Of a stretch of 30,886 nucleotides of DNA, positions 21,138 to 28,102 are shown piece by piece (positions within the stretch are counted from its first letter, which is position 1; each line of letters starts with the position of its first letter). The DNA is from a virus. The DNA lies in IMG/VR virus record IMGVR_UViG_3300024346_000337, positions 1 through 30,886 of that record; one strand, 5' to 3'. The notes under the pieces were generated by a model. The model ran no database searches. It was not told where the DNA came from and saw only the letters and a program-made list of their open reading frames with translations. The position numbers and the translations under genes were made by a program.

Positions 21138-24029
21138 TTATGCTGATGTTATTGTTTCCCACGCTGAAGCTGTTCTAACGCATAGTTTACCCAAAGTTGT
21201 ATCGTAAACAACCAACCCTGCCGCAGGCGAAGCAATAGCATTCTTTTGCGTTGTGGTCATGCGAGGAGGTAAAAAGCCTTTTACTGTACTTTGCACGTCA
21301 AAGATTGCAGAAGCATCTGAATTCGCTCCGTTTGTTGTAGCTGAAACGCTTACTGTTCCACCGCTTAAAGTTATTTGACCTCCATTTACAACAGTTCTAC
21401 TTGATGTATTTCTGAAATATGAAGAAGAATCTCCACCCTGATTGGTGTATAAGATTGAACCCGCTAAATTTGCACTACTCGCAAGAGTAAGTAATCCACT
21501 CACCCTCGCCGTCCCATTCACATCTAACTTAAAGCCAGCATCGGTAGTAGTGCCTATCATTGTATTGCCGCTTGTAGTATTCAAGCATACCTTACCGACA
21601 GTTGTTTCAATAGCTCTAAAGTCAGCCGCTGCTGTTAGCGTTGGGTTGACAAACAAACCTCTTGTGATTCCGTTCGCGCCACCCGTTTGGTTGATAGTTT
21701 CATTTAATGCAATTAAGTTATAGACTCCGCTGCCACTTGTTGGAGCGTATGTAGATTGAACAAAAATATCTCCTCCTGTTCCCGTAGTCCAGCTTCTTGT
21801 GCCATTTGAATTGATGAAGTTATAGCCGTATAATGCAGAGCTTAAAGTGTTTGATTGAAATCTTAAGGCATTTCCATTAGCTGCTAAAGTGAATCCATCA
21901 TTTGTTGGATAGATAGCTGTGAGTGAATCTGCTGTTCTAAAACTTAAATAAGTAGATTGAAATGTTCCACTCACCCTCGCCGTTCCATTCACATCGAGCC
22001 TAAACCCTGCGTCTGTTGTTGTGCCGATACCTACGTTACCATTAGCGAAGATTCTTACGCGTTCACTATTGTTTGTCCATAATTGTAATGGATGATTGCT
22101 TACTACACGAAGTGCTGCGCTACCGCCATTGCTTGAATCTCTCCTAACCTGCAACCACATTTCAGGAAATCCACCACCAAATCCAGTTCCTACTAAAACT
22201 TTTGCAAGAGCAAATAACTCAACGCTTGAAGTAGTGTTTGAATTTTGAAATCTTAATTGTGGTATTAAATTATCGTCACCTCCTGCATAACTACCTTGAA
22301 CGTGTAAAGTTGAAACAGGCGCATTCGTACCAATACCCAACCTACTATTCGTATTATCCCAAAAGAAGTTAGCACTTTCCTGCAACACATTGCCCGTTCC
22401 TTCGAACAACACACGACCTACCGTTCCGCTTGTTATTGGTGTTGTGCCTACCGTTAAGCCTGTCGCAATCGTGAATGTTCTATTGGCTGAAAGGTCTTGC
22501 GTTGTGCCGTTAATCGTCAGCGTTCGTGTTTCGGGAACTGGTGTGTATCCGAGTGCCGTTGCAACCGTCTTGTTCTTCCAAAGGCTTGTTGAACTTTCGT
22601 AAGTTAGAACGTTGTTGTTTACAGGAGTGTCAATATACACGTTGTGCAATTCGTCCAACTCGTAGCCGTTATCCACCTTAACGAAAATCTTTCCGTTGTT
22701 CGCGTGAGCGTAAACCACATAACCAATAATGATTGTGTGCGTTGGTGCGGAAGGCTTCACGTTTGTAATGCGTCCCGATGTAGTACCACTTAAATAAAGA
22801 ATGTCTCCGTCAACCCACGTTTCACCTTGAAGTGAACCCGTTGTGTTTATGTTTTTTACTTCACCGCTTGTGGTTACAAATCCTTCTTGGTTGTTGTTAA
22901 TCGTTTCGGTAACAAGACCTATTGTCGTTGCTGAGTCTGCGTCTGTATCAGCAAGTGCTAACACGACGGCAAGTCGTTGACCTTGCGCGCCACCTTCGGC
23001 AACAAGACGAACGCGCACCGCTTGATAATTTGCTTCTAATAAGTTAGAACCCGATTTGTTGACTACACGAATAACGCTTTCTTGACCTACTTGTAAAGTC
23101 ACATTGCCACCTTTCAACCCAACGTCAACCGTTCCGTCTGTGTCGTTCCAACGCATAACACCCACTCCCGCTGTTCCTGTCGGTGTTTGGTCGAACTCTA
23201 TCTGTCCTGCCTTCAATTCAAATTCACCTAAGTCAACGTTGCCTGTTGCGCCTGTGTAAGGTACTTTGTTCGTTTCCAAAGAAGAAACGTCGCTCTGCAA
23301 GTCGGTAACGTCAGTCTGCAACAAATCAATTGCCGCTTCGATGTCGATAATCGTCTGGCAAGAAGGAAGCGTTACGCAAGTAAGACCTACTTCGTCCGTC
23401 AATAAGTACCAACCGCGCACACCTTCGTCATTCGTTCCGTAGTAGTAATTCGGAGCAGGTTCTGCTTCGTCGTTTACAAGACTAACGTTTCCGTTTTCGT
23501 CGCGTGTGATTGAATCAATGAACGTTAAAATTGATCCCGTGCCACCTGTTGAAGATTCAAACATATCGTTCCACTCCGCAGGAATACTGCACGCGTCCCA
23601 ATAGTAAGGAACAAGCAAATCAAGGCTAATCGTCCAACCTGTTAGCGTGTGTTGAAACTCTTCTAAGAATGGTTCAAGGCTTACATTGTTTACCGTAATC
23701 AAGTCACCGAACAAAACGCGGTGGTTTGTAATCTCAGCAACCAAGTCTTCTGCAATCCGTTGAAGGTCGCTTAATACTTCGCGTTGGTATTCCGTCTTGT
23801 CTTCCTTGTCGCGTGGTAAGTCAGCAAGGACAATCTGAAAACTGAAGGTCTTCATACCTTTCGCGTAAGTAACGTTGGAAGGCACAACGTGCATGAATGG
23901 ATATTCACCAAACTTCTCAAGGTCTGATACCTCAATCTGTCCGTGAGAGAATCTCTTTAATATAAAGTGTCCAGAGGCGAATGCCTTGAATCTATCTATG
24001 AGCGCGTTGTAGCTTTGTACGTTCGACAT
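21138..24029 (-). CDS. Tail fibre-like protein with N-terminal tail-associated domain
   Basis: The protein has 963 residues. The first 170 (with FPFMHVVPSNVTYAKGMK-like text and PYYWDACSIPAEW) look like a compact tail-associated domain. A short coiled coil follows (IDLLQTDVTDLQSDVSSLE, about 230-250), and then a fibre module beginning VPYTGATGNVDLGEF. The C-terminal half has the repeated adhesin motif IGTTTDAGFxLDVNGTARVSG and LGIGTNAPVSTLHVQG, as in many fibre and collar proteins. It ends with a FLPPRMTTTQKNAIASPAAG segment typical of fibre tips. It most likely contacts the host surface. No S74-type peptidase end was recognised. Confidence 0.7.
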   Translation of the reverse strand: MSNVQSYNALIDRFKAFASGHFILKRFSHGQIEVSDLEKFGEYPFMHVVPSNVTYAKGMKTFSFQIVLADLPRDKEDKTEYQREVLSDLQRIAEDLVAEITNHRVLFGDLITVNNVSLEPFLEEFQHTLTGWTISLDLLVPYYWDACSIPAEWNDMFESSTGGTGSILTFIDSITRDENGNVSLVNDEAEPAPNYYYGTNDEGVRGWYLLTDEVGLTCVTLPSCQTIIDIEAAIDLLQTDVTDLQSDVSSLETNKVPYTGATGNVDLGEFELKAGQIEFDQTPTGTAGVGVMRWNDTDGTVDVGLKGGNVTLQVGQESVIRVVNKSGSNLLEANYQAVRVRLVAEGGAQGQRLAVVLALADTDADSATTIGLVTETINNNQEGFVTTSGEVKNINTTGSLQGETWVDGDILYLSGTTSGRITNVKPSAPTHTIIIGYVVYAHANNGKIFVKVDNGYELDELHNVYIDTPVNNNVLTYESSTSLWKNKTVATALGYTPVPETRTLTINGTTQDLSANRTFTIATGLTVGTTPITSGTVGRVLFEGTGNVLQESANFFWDNTNSRLGIGTNAPVSTLHVQGSYAGGDDNLIPQLRFQNSNTTSSVELFALAKVLVGTGFGGGFPEMWLQVRRDSSNGGSAALRVVSNHPLQLWTNNSERVRIFANGNVGIGTTTDAGFRLDVNGTARVSGTFQSTYLSFRTADSLTAIYPTNDGFTLAANGNALRFQSNTLSSALYGYNFINSNGTRSWTTGTGGDIFVQSTYAPTSGSGVYNLIALNETINQTGGANGITRGLFVNPTLTAAADFRAIETTVGKVCLNTTSGNTMIGTTTDAGFKLDVNGTARVSGLLTLASSANLAGSILYTNQGGDSSSYFRNTSSRTVVNGGQITLSGGTVSVSATTNGANSDASAIFDVQSTVKGFLPPRMTTTQKNAIASPAAGLVVYDTTLGKLCVRTASAWETITSA
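21496..21557. repeat. Fibre gene internal repeat, copy 1
   Basis: This copy is similar over 62 bases to 21967-22028. On the minus strand both encode IGTTTDAGFxLDVNGTARVSG. Such repeats can promote recombination that reshuffles fibre modules. Confidence 0.8.
21967..22028. repeat. Fibre gene internal repeat, copy 2
   Basis: Partner of 21496-21557. Differences are mostly at third codon positions, so the protein repeat is under selection rather than freshly copied. Confidence 0.8.
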
Positions 24030-24276
24030 AATTGTAGTCTATTAGGTAAGTCATAAATGTAAATATTTCCCACGCGCTTTTTTCCGTAATTGCGTCCAAC
24101 TTTGTTATATCACGTCCGCACGCTTCCATAAACAAGTGATACCAACCGTAGCGTCCAAGTACTTGGTTTAGGTTGTCTCGGTCTTCAATTGCTCCGTCAA
24201 TTCCTCCGTCAACTTTTTCACCTCGTTCTCCAAATAGTCTAGCGAAGTGTTGCTTAGTTCGTTGAGCAAAGTCGAA
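23992..24276 (-). CDS. Frameshift extension of the tail assembly chaperone
   Basis: In the -1 frame relative to the chaperone gene, the sequence is open from the T9 tract to a TAG at 23992-23994, 94 codons. Its second half reads LGRYGWYHLFMEACGRDITK and continues with SAWEIFTFMTYLIDYNYVER, which looks like conserved protein and fills an otherwise gene-free gap. It has no start of its own. Siphophages commonly make a gpG and gpGT pair by -1 frameshifting; the longer form binds the tape measure and tail tube. The fused product would be about 253 residues. Its end overlaps the fibre gene start by 38 bases. Confidence 0.7.
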   Translation of the reverse strand, partial: FDFAQRTKQHFARLFGERGEKVDGGIDGAIEDRDNLNQVLGRYGWYHLFMEACGRDITKLDAITEKSAWEIFTFMTYLIDYNYVERTKLQRAHR

Positions 24277-24752
24277 AAAAAAAGCATCGCACCATTGAAT
24301 TGTTCGAGCGTCATCTGCTCAATGTAGCCTTCAACAAGTTCGCGGTTTGCTTTGCTATGTGGTACGATTGTGTACTTTGTTCCTACGCGTTTGTCAATGG
24401 GACGATATAGCGTTCCCATTATCTTCACCATATTAGTTGACACGTCCGAAGCCCAGGTGCTTATGTCCGCATATTCGCCCATACTGATTGAGTAAAGGTC
24501 GGGAATGAAACCGAAGTCCTTGTCTTTGATTGTAATGGTCTCGAAGAACTTCGCGCTTTCGTTTAGTAGTGTTCCTTCGAACGCTGCGAGTAGTGTCGGC
24601 AAGTGTTGGAAAGGAATCTGCTCCGCTTGTTCTTTGCTCAAGTTGGACACGGACGCAAGGCGCTCAATGTCATTCTTCGCTGCGTGGTAGTCAACGTATT
24701 GCTTGACGCTTATCGATGCGTAGTCAGCTGGTATACTTACTTTTATGCTCAT
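24168..24752 (-). CDS. Tail assembly chaperone (gpG-like)
   Basis: The 194-residue protein is helical after a short N-terminal strand (MSIKVSIPADYASISVKQY) and resembles tail assembly chaperones of Bacteroidetes siphophages. PLIYxPIDKRVGTKYTIVPH-like and LEQFNGAMLFFSTLLNEL segments come before the charged tail. It starts just after four TTACGAAA repeats. The T9 tract at codons 157-160 allows a -1 frameshift product with the downstream extension. In most siphophages this gene directly precedes the tape measure. Here the fibre and other tail genes lie between. Confidence 0.65.
   Translation of the reverse strand: MSIKVSIPADYASISVKQYVDYHAAKNDIERLASVSNLSKEQAEQIPFQHLPTLLAAFEGTLLNESAKFFETITIKDKDFGFIPDLYSISMGEYADISTWASDVSTNMVKIMGTLYRPIDKRVGTKYTIVPHSKANRELVEGYIEQMTLEQFNGAMLFFSTLLNELSNTSLDYLENEVKKLTEELTEQLKTETT
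24275..24283 (-). promoter_or_regulatory. Slippery T9 tract for -1 frameshifting
   Basis: On the minus strand the message reads CTT TTT TTT TCG in frame, containing the canonical heptamer U UUU UUU. A -1 slip here leads straight into the open extension frame. A second, weaker candidate is G AAA AAG at 24213-24218, also within the shared open stretch. Confidence 0.55.
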
Positions 24753-24789
24753 TTTCGTAACTTTCGTAATGGTTTCGTAATTTTCGTAA
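24753..24789 (-). repeat. Four TTACGAAA repeats before the chaperone start
   Basis: On the plus strand TTTCGTAA occurs at 24753, 24762, 24773 and 24782, a spacing of 9, 11 and 9 bases, close to one helical turn. The last copy touches the start codon of the chaperone gene. Possible roles are a protein-binding array or a translation-control element. Confidence 0.75.
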
Positions 24790-24791
24790 TT

Positions 24792-24818
24792 AACACCCGA
24801 CTTTAGCTCGGTGTTTTT
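24792..24818 (+). terminator. Terminator-like hairpin with plus-strand polarity
   Basis: The stem pairs AACACCCGA (24792-24800) with TCGGTGTT (24808-24815), with one bulged C, and is followed by T bases to 24818. No plus-strand gene lies upstream, so it would stop antisense transcription into the early genes. It lies directly next to the repeat array. Confidence 0.55.
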
Positions 24819-24916
24819 GTGTTAGCGGTTGCTGTTACTACCTAACACAGCTACTTGCAATAATGTCGCGACCACCTGCAAGGCACTCTACTTTGAAACA
24901 AGAGGTAGGTACAATG

Positions 24917-25072
24917 TTATGAACCACAATACAAACACCCTTCGTCGTCGTCGTCGATAGTGTTCGCCTCGTTGTAGATTCTGATTGCTTCCATCTCAAC
25001 TTGCTCTTTCGTCCACGTTGGGTTGAAGGCTGAGATTTGTGATTTTAGAAAGTTTAATTTGTTGTCGCTCAT
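24917..25072 (-). CDS. Small acidic protein with C-terminal CxxC (51 aa)
   Basis: The frame runs from ATG at 25072 to TAA at 24917-24919. It starts MSDNKLNFLKSQISAFNPTW, continues with a helical KEQVEMEAIRIYNEAN stretch and an Asp run, and ends GCLYCGS with C47 and C50. This looks like a real small protein: balanced codon use, an A-rich leader, and a shape I recall from other Bacteroidetes phages. The CxxC may bind zinc with a partner. Function is unknown. Confidence 0.6.
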   Translation of the reverse strand: MSDNKLNFLKSQISAFNPTWTKEQVEMEAIRIYNEANTIDDDDEGCLYCGS

Positions 25073-25103
25073 TACTTATTTTAAGTTTAGTTCTTCGTTC
25101 TTT

Positions 25104-25176
25104 GTCACAAATTTAACCTACAATTGTGACGAATCCACATTATAAAGTGTCACAGTTTTCTGAATTATTGTGACAC
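25104..25176. repeat. Two tandem hairpins with a shared TGTCACA stem
   Basis: Hairpin A pairs GTCACAA (25104-25110) with TTGTGAC (25124-25130). Hairpin B pairs GTGTCACA (25147-25154) with TGTGACAC (25169-25176). All four arms share the same core, so arms of A and B could swap partners. A TAAATTTG -7-like box (25108-25115, minus) overlaps hairpin A, so an operator role is possible. Confidence 0.55.
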
Positions 25177-25271
25177 ATTTCTTTCGCCTTTTTTAAAATT
25201 GCATTCCACTCCCACTTGTCTTTCGGTGTGTTCCAAAGTTCTTCGAACATCCAGTCAAGTGCTTCGTTCAT
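25140..25271 (-). CDS. Tiny Trp-rich protein (43 aa)
   Basis: The ATG at 25271 overlaps the preceding stop (ATGA at 25268-25271). The frame ends at 25140-25142. It starts MNEALDWMFEELWNTPKDKW, with four tryptophans in the first half. Hairpin B forms inside its last codons. The overlap and the composition support a real gene. Function is unknown. Confidence 0.55.
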   Translation of the reverse strand: MNEALDWMFEELWNTPKDKWEWNAILKKAKEMCHNNSENCDTL

Positions 25272-25513
25272 ACGATTAGTTGTTCAACGTCTATGTTGTG
25301 TTCTCGCAGTAATCCGCGTATGTATTCAAACACTTCTTCGATTCCTTCTTGATACGCATCATCTTGTCGTTCGTTGTACTTAGTGAACTTCCTGTATCCG
25401 TTCATATCCAACTCCCATAAAGCCATTGCCATATCGAGAGACTTCATCATGCGATCGAACTCTATACGGTCGTCCCTGTCGTCAAGGTCAAATGTCAATG
25501 TTGCTTTACTCAT
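25268..25513 (-). CDS. Hypothetical acidic protein (81 aa)
   Basis: The sequence starts with a strand, KATLTFDLDDRDDRIEFDRM, and then becomes helical. Similar small proteins with the DLDDxDDxxxF start occur in many phages and are unassigned as far as I recall. It is coupled at its end to the 43-residue gene. No enzymatic motif is visible. Confidence 0.5.
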   Translation of the reverse strand: MSKATLTFDLDDRDDRIEFDRMMKSLDMAMALWELDMNGYRKFTKYNERQDDAYQEGIEEVFEYIRGLLREHNIDVEQLIV

Positions 25514-25536
25514 TCGGTGTTTTGTCGAATTGGTTG

Positions 25537-25824
25537 TTATAATTTGTCATTGATGATTATTTGAACAGGCGCTTCGGTATCGCCTGCGTGAACGGTTCTC
25601 GCCTGTTTAGGTTTGAAGTATTCGAGCATCGCAAGGTAGTGGTGCAAGTAGTCTTCGTCGTCCATTGAATGAAGAACCGACATAGCGCGTTCTGCTCCCT
25701 GCGTTACCACATAGTCGCCTAACTGATTCCACATTTCGGTCTTCTTGCTTAGTGCGCCCTTAGGCTTCAAACCACCGTGTCCTTTCTTTAATCGTCCGTG
25801 TTCGTCTCTTTCCATATCTGACAA
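25537..25824 (-). CDS. Possible small terminase-like protein (95 aa)
   Basis: The N-terminal part is basic and Gly-rich (ERDEHGRLKKGHGGLKPKG), followed by helices and an end reading YFKPKQARTVHAGDTEAPVQ. That combination is common in small phage proteins often annotated as small terminase-like (DUF5681-type). If correct, the small subunit would be separated from and opposite to the large one. No DNA-binding motif is clear, so this remains a pattern-based guess. Confidence 0.4.
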   Translation of the reverse strand: MSDMERDEHGRLKKGHGGLKPKGALSKKTEMWNQLGDYVVTQGAERAMSVLHSMDDEDYLHHYLAMLEYFKPKQARTVHAGDTEAPVQIIINDKL

Positions 25825-25856
25825 TAATTTATTGTGCTAAAATGTAAATATAAGAA

Positions 25857-26210
25857 CTACCCTAATTTTCCCTTGTAGTGGTTAATAAGTTGCTCCATTT
25901 TGCTATCGTAGTATTTCGAGAATGTTTTGAAGCCGTCGTTGTCCTGTTCGAATAGTCGAAAGAGAACACCCCTGAGACGTTGTGAGGGCTTCTTTAACGT
26001 ATCTTCTAACTCACTCTTTAATGATTCAACCGCGTCCAGTTCTTCGCGCTTAAAGTCTTCATCTTTGAACGCAAGATAACCAAATTGATTTGCTATTGTG
26101 AATAGTTCTGACGCTTGCGCAGGTGAAAGTTCATTCGTTCCAAATGTTAGTTTGAGCGTTTTGTCCTTTCGCGTACCTACGCTTTCAAGTTGAGCGGGAA
26201 TAATTATCAT
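25857..26210 (-). CDS. Conserved phage hypothetical protein (117 aa)
   Basis: A strand-rich start (KTLKLTFGTNELSPAQASEL) leads to a helical C-terminal half with KPSQRLRGVLFRLFEQDNDG and KMEQLINHYKGKL. I recall this SQRLR...LFEQD pattern from many Bacteroidetes phage proteins of unknown role near the terminase or tail genes. It overlaps the preceding gene by 4 bases. Confidence 0.55.
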   Translation of the reverse strand: MIIIPAQLESVGTRKDKTLKLTFGTNELSPAQASELFTIANQFGYLAFKDEDFKREELDAVESLKSELEDTLKKPSQRLRGVLFRLFEQDNDGFKTFSKYYDSKMEQLINHYKGKLG

Positions 26211-26623
26211 TCATCACCTCCGTAAGTTTCGTTGTAGTACTTCCTAAAAGCATCTTCAGATTCTGAATTGTCTAAACCTTTCATTTTTTCAATAGCGTAC
26301 TTAAGCGCGTTTACCCAAGTAAGTGCGTGTTGATACTCTTGACCTTTACTGTTATCCGAAGATTCAACTTCCACTTCTTTACTCTTGTAATAATCTTCAA
26401 TAGACTCATACTTAAAATAAACACCATCGTGTTTAACAGCACATATCTGCGCCTCTTTAAATATCTCAGCCTCTTGCTCTTTCTCCATTTTTTGCGCTTC
26501 ATAAAACAAGTTATGATGCGTAATGAGGAAGTCAGTGTTAGTGATTTCACCGTTGTTCTTTTTTACAATTAATTCATGTGAGGCATTTGCATACCATTCA
26601 ACCGCAGTTTGTTTCTTTTCCAT
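26207..26623 (-). CDS. Hypothetical charged helical protein (138 aa)
   Basis: I do not recognise a family. The protein is rich in Lys and Glu and predicted mostly helical, with a segment GVYFKYESIEDYYKSKEVEV and an aromatic acidic end. Coding is supported by a clean ATG start and overlap with the next gene (26207-26210). Confidence 0.5.
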   Translation of the reverse strand: MEKKQTAVEWYANASHELIVKKNNGEITNTDFLITHHNLFYEAQKMEKEQEAEIFKEAQICAVKHDGVYFKYESIEDYYKSKEVEVESSDNSKGQEYQHALTWVNALKYAIEKMKGLDNSESEDAFRKYYNETYGGDE

Positions 26624-26625
26624 AG

Positions 26626-26916
26626 TTATTTAGTTTTAAATTGTTCTCTTTGCCATTCAGCACCTTTTCTAGCACCGTCTGCCCATATCTCTTGGGAAAA
26701 GCTACCTTCATCGTAGCCTTCTCTTTCTAAAAATTCTTCAAATGTTTCTTGACTTGCATTTGATTCAACTGGTACTTCAAAGACTTCTACTCCGTCATGG
26801 TCTGATTCATCCCATAGCATTGAGTCATCACAGTTTAGAATGTCGACAATGTACTTAGCTTCTTGTTCCGTTGTTTCTTTGGTGTTGTAGATGAACACCG
26901 TTCTTTTTGTTTTCAT
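26626..26916 (-). CDS. Hypothetical acidic protein (96 aa)
   Basis: A strand-like start (KTKRTVFIYNTKETTEQEAK) is followed by an acidic helical stretch and a Trp-containing end. Not recognised. It is the first gene after the promoter-like element at 26949-26968, with about 26 leader bases. It may start a separate transcript. Confidence 0.5.
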   Translation of the reverse strand: MKTKRTVFIYNTKETTEQEAKYIVDILNCDDSMLWDESDHDGVEVFEVPVESNASQETFEEFLEREGYDEGSFSQEIWADGARKGAEWQREQFKTK

Positions 26917-26948
26917 AAATTGTTATTTGATTATTGATTATACTTTTG

Positions 26949-26968
26949 CAAATCTATGCTAAACTTTT
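26949..26968 (-). promoter_or_regulatory. Promoter or operator motif upstream of the 96-residue gene
   Basis: The minus strand reads AAAAGTTTAGCATAGATTTG, with a TAnnTTTG -7 box (TAGATTTG) at its end. It matches the early plus-strand promoter region at 29040-29059 in 19 of 20 bases. The -33 position is AGA rather than TTG, so it may be weak or depend on a regulator. Confidence 0.6.
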
Positions 26969-26997
26969 ATAATTGTCTATACGTATTTGTGCGTATC

Positions 26998-27225
26998 TTA
27001 AATATGCAAAGAAAAGTCTTGTAAAGTTGTAAGGTCACCACGAAGGTTATTTTTTATATCGTGCCAACGTAAACTATTAATGTAGAAATCAATTGTCTTG
27101 TTGGGTGTGAAAACACGAAAATGAGCGTTTTGAAAGTTATGCCACGACATTACATTGTTTTCTTTGTACTTGTCTAACATTTGACTAAACAATTCTCTCT
27201 TTGCTCTATTAGTTACTTTACTCAT
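26998..27225 (-). CDS. Hypothetical basic protein (75 aa)
   Basis: A basic N-terminus (KVTNRAKRELFSQMLDKYKE) is followed by a segment with FRVFTPNKTIDFYINSLRW. It could be a small nucleic-acid-binding protein, but nothing specific is seen. It is the first gene after the RNA gene terminator, and ends 30 bases before the motif at 26949-26968. Confidence 0.45.
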   Translation of the reverse strand: MSKVTNRAKRELFSQMLDKYKENNVMSWHNFQNAHFRVFTPNKTIDFYINSLRWHDIKNNLRGDLTTLQDFSLHI

Positions 27226-27245
27226 TCTTGTTACTTCTTAAATTC

Positions 27246-27290
27246 AAAAAACACTCAGTATATTAATTACTCCCGAGATTAGATCTGGAG
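27246..27290 (-). terminator. Terminator of the structured RNA
   Basis: A hairpin at 27270-27290 (8 bp, two-base bulge), or alternatively 27254-27258 with 27273-27277, precedes a minus-strand U6 tract at 27246-27251. Either form could end the transcript near 27245. Confidence 0.5.
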
Positions 27291-27625
27291 CTAAGTGAGA
27301 GATAGAAGTATCCAAGCACACTAATTTCTTAATGTGTTGGACTCTCACTTTTGCGATAATTACTCCGTCGAATGAGTCTCTCGCTGTTGTGTCCTAACGT
27401 GAACAGCAATGTCCGTTAGTCTGGAATCTATCTTTCGAAGAATTGCCTCTCCGTGTGTCGTATGGCTTATTCCTTTGTCATACCATTGGGCTTTAACACA
27501 ATCCCACAGTTGCCCTTATTCGTCTTTTACCCTGCCGTTCAATACTCCCGACGATAAAAAATATACCCCCAATTGTCTTATGCCGCCAAGCAAAAACAAA
27601 AGGGGGTAGTATCGCAATGCTTGGC
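27246..27625 (-). ncRNA. Structured non-coding RNA, about 380 nt
   Basis: This 440-base gene-free gap has no supported coding frame but is full of paired segments. Reading the minus strand: 27619-27625 pairs with 27585-27591, and 27602-27608 with 27564-27570 (7 bp each), interleaved as an H-type pseudoknot. A second pseudoknot pairs 27414-27419 with 27394-27399, and 27402-27407 with 27383-27388 (6 bp each). A long hairpin, 27293-27350, has stems of 9, 5 and 8 bp and a GAAA loop. A further hairpin lies at 27270-27290, followed by six U at 27251-27246. Two G-U pairs form only in the minus-strand RNA, which fixes the orientation. It is not recognised as tmRNA, RNase P or a riboswitch; a group I intron is a weak alternative. 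Confidence 0.7.
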
Positions 27626-27630
27626 TGTAA

Positions 27631-27660
27631 CAAATATACTTTGAATATTATTCGTTACAA
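27631..27660 (-). promoter_or_regulatory. Promoter of the structured RNA
   Basis: The -33 TTG (27658-27660) and -7 TATATTTG (27631-27638) are separated by exactly 19 bases, the Bacteroidetes housekeeping consensus. The predicted start is near 27625, where the first pseudoknot arm begins. An 11-bp inverted repeat (27626-27636 with 27649-27659, one mismatch) spans the promoter and may be an operator. Confidence 0.7.
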
Positions 27661-27667
27661 CGATAAG

Positions 27668-28102
27668 TTATTCACCTATTTCAACATCCTTCATTGATTC
27701 AAGAAACGTATTGATGTCTTTCTTCACGCAAGGGGGACAAGTAGAACGCTCGTTGAACGCTCCTGTGGCTTTATCCTTGAACGAATAAAACTTCAGCATA
27801 TCATTCGGTTCAAGACGTCCTTGCGCTTTCATATCAAGAAGGAATCGTTTGAACTCTATTTGTTCATCCAACGACAACACACCGTCCCACTTTGAAGCTG
27901 GACAGGAAGCGAAGGCTAACTTTGCCTTGATAGGCATAACACAACCGCACAACTTAATCGACTTGCGACGGAATAGGACTTCGGTTTCCACTTCGTCGCC
28001 AACGATCAATTGACCGCAGCTTTGCGTTGATGATTCAAAGAATTTACAGGTGCGACAGATTTCAAGTCGTCTTTTATACTCGTTACTTTTTGCGAATAAC
28101 AT
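27668..28102 (-). CDS. Cys-rich putative zinc protein (144 aa)
   Basis: Cysteines at C16, C19, C29, C52, C54 and C67, plus a later CPPC, point to one or two zinc sites. The pattern is LEICRTCKFF, QSCGQLI, KLCGCVMPIK, ASCPASKW. I recall similar proteins in Bacteroidetes phages near a sigma-like gene. It overlaps that gene by 20 bases, so the two are co-translated and may act together on host RNA polymerase; the link is inference. The structured-RNA promoter begins 8 bases after its stop codon. Confidence 0.6.
   Translation of the reverse strand: MLFAKSNEYKRRLEICRTCKFFESSTQSCGQLIVGDEVETEVLFRRKSIKLCGCVMPIKAKLAFASCPASKWDGVLSLDEQIEFKRFLLDMKAQGRLEPNDMLKFYSFKDKATGAFNERSTCPPCVKKDINTFLESMKDVEIGE

Noticed and set aside
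24830-24916. Cys-containing +1-frame stretch after the 51-residue gene (CFKVECLAGGRDIIASSCV)
   Set aside because: It has no ATG and is only about 29 codons; it could arise by chance, although a +1 frameshift cannot be excluded.
27246-27625. Group I intron for the structured RNA
   Set aside because: The segments GAGACUC and GUGAGAGUCC resemble the R and S elements of tRNA-Leu-type introns, but no matching P3 or P8 pairing was found and the element lies between genes rather than interrupting one.
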